Below, one piece after another: positions 6,491 to 6,955 of a stretch of 6,955 bases of DNA (position 1 is its first letter; every line of letters begins with the position of its first letter). The stretch is taken from contig SKIC01000084.1 in assembly GCA_007116685.1 (NCBI GenBank), forward strand, positions 1 to 6,955, given 5' to 3'. The notes beneath the pieces are model-generated. The model saw only the letters and a program-made list of their open reading frames with translations. It had not been told where the DNA came from and did not search any database. A program made the position numbers and the translations under genes. Source of the stretch: Balneolales bacterium (lineage in GTDB: Bacteria; Bacteroidota; Rhodothermia; Balneolales; Natronogracilivirgulaceae).

Positions 6491-6529
6491 CGTAATAAAT
6501 ATATATGCAAACACAGCAAAGTACGATAT
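6487..6529. repeat. Inverted repeat ATATCGTA / TACGATAT in the divergent intergenic region
   Basis: ATATCGTA at 6487-6494 and TACGATAT at 6522-6529 are exact reverse complements separated by 27 bp, which include an alternating TA stretch. They may be two half-sites or two copies of a short operator in opposite orientation, upstream of the Fur-family gene. The rest of the 233-bp intergenic region (6352-6584) shows no convincing small gene, terminator or RNA element. Confidence 0.3.
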
Positions 6530-6584
6530 CACCGTATGGCTAAAAAACAAATCAAAATTTGTTTACCGAAAAGACTTCAAAACA

Positions 6585-6955
6585 ATGAACGACATAGAAT
6601 TAAAAGAGTTACTCAGAAAATATAATCTTAAAGCAACCGACATACGTCTTAAGGTTTTGAAGTTAATGATAGACTCACAATCCGCTTTATCGCACGCTGA
6701 TATCATGAAGAAAATTTCGGATGAATCGGTAGATAAAGTAACACTTTACAGAACTTTAAATTCTTTTACCGAAAGCGGTCTGGCCCACAAAGTGGCTAAT
6801 GAAGAGCGCAATTGGCAGTATGCCGTTCATGTTTCTGATGATCACTCACATAATCACGAACCCGATTCAGATCATGCGCATTTTGTTTGTGATATTTGCG
6901 ATCGTATTTTTTGCTTTCCTGTTGAAGCCACTTTTGAAAATCTGAAATTATCCCA
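6585..6955 (+). CDS. Fur-family metal-responsive transcriptional regulator (partial, C-terminus cut)
   Basis: The first 123 codons, from the ATG at 6585-6587, encode most of a Fur-superfamily regulator; the remaining residues (probably about 15-25) lie beyond the window. Residues 1-80 form the winged-helix DNA-binding domain, with ATDIRLKVLKLM (17-28), LSHADIMKKI (35-44) and the recognition-helix sequence VTLYRTLNSFTESGLAHKV (52-70). A hinge leads to the dimerisation and metal domain, with a CxxC pair (C102, C105) typical of the structural zinc site and a further C110. The stretch between (residues 82-99) is unusually rich in His and Asp, with H82, H87, H89, H91, H97 and H99. Such proteins sense Fe, Zn, Mn or peroxide; which applies here cannot be decided from this fragment. 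The start follows a weak GAAAAG ribosome site. The gene is divergent from the five-gene operon and shares its 233-bp upstream region, so control of that operon is possible but unproven. Confidence 0.9.
   Translation, partial: MNDIELKELLRKYNLKATDIRLKVLKLMIDSQSALSHADIMKKISDESVDKVTLYRTLNSFTESGLAHKVANEERNWQYAVHVSDDHSHNHEPDSDHAHFVCDICDRIFCFPVEATFENLKLS

Noticed and set aside
6505..6543. Short plus-strand open frame (12 codons) upstream of the Fur-family gene
   Set aside because: Too short to support; no ribosome site and no recognisable leader-peptide composition.

Overview
The window reads as chromosomal sequence from a Bacteroidota bacterium, probably a marine or soil Cytophagales-type lineage. 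This is an inference from AT-rich DNA, mostly weak or absent Shine-Dalgarno sequences, two GTG starts and the style of the proteins. No rRNA, tRNA, mobile element or CRISPR array is visible.

Layout: five genes lie head to tail on the minus strand. They are transcribed from about 6351 down past position 1 and look like one operon. In transcription order they are an AtuA/DUF1446-family protein (4987-6351), a renalase-like FAD/NAD(P)-dependent oxidoreductase of the COG3380 type (3914-4957), an ABC exporter half-transporter with an atypical Walker B (2127-3917), ribonuclease Z with a long repetitive disordered tail (584-2053), and a second ABC half-transporter cut by the window edge (1-603). The junctions are tight: a 29-bp gap, a 4-bp overlap (GTGA), a 73-bp gap with a small hairpin, and a 20-bp overlap. 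A 233-bp divergent intergenic region (6352-6584) separates the operon from a plus-strand Fur-family metalloregulator gene (6585 to the end, truncated). That region carries two inverted repeats.

How the genes may work together: the two ABC halves are best explained as a heterodimeric exporter of the TM287/288, BmrC/BmrD (YheI/YheH) type. The 2127-3917 subunit has Asp where the catalytic Walker B Glu is expected, which is the hallmark of the degenerate-site subunit. The tRNA 3'-processing gene rnz sits between the two halves and overlaps the start of the second.

The most unusual element is this RNase Z. It carries Asp in place of the second His of the HxHxDH metal motif. It also has a C-terminal extension of about 165 residues that changes from Arg/Gly-rich to Arg-Asp-Tyr-Asn repeats. 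The repeats keep their amino acids while their codons diverge synonymously, which argues that the tail is selected as protein.
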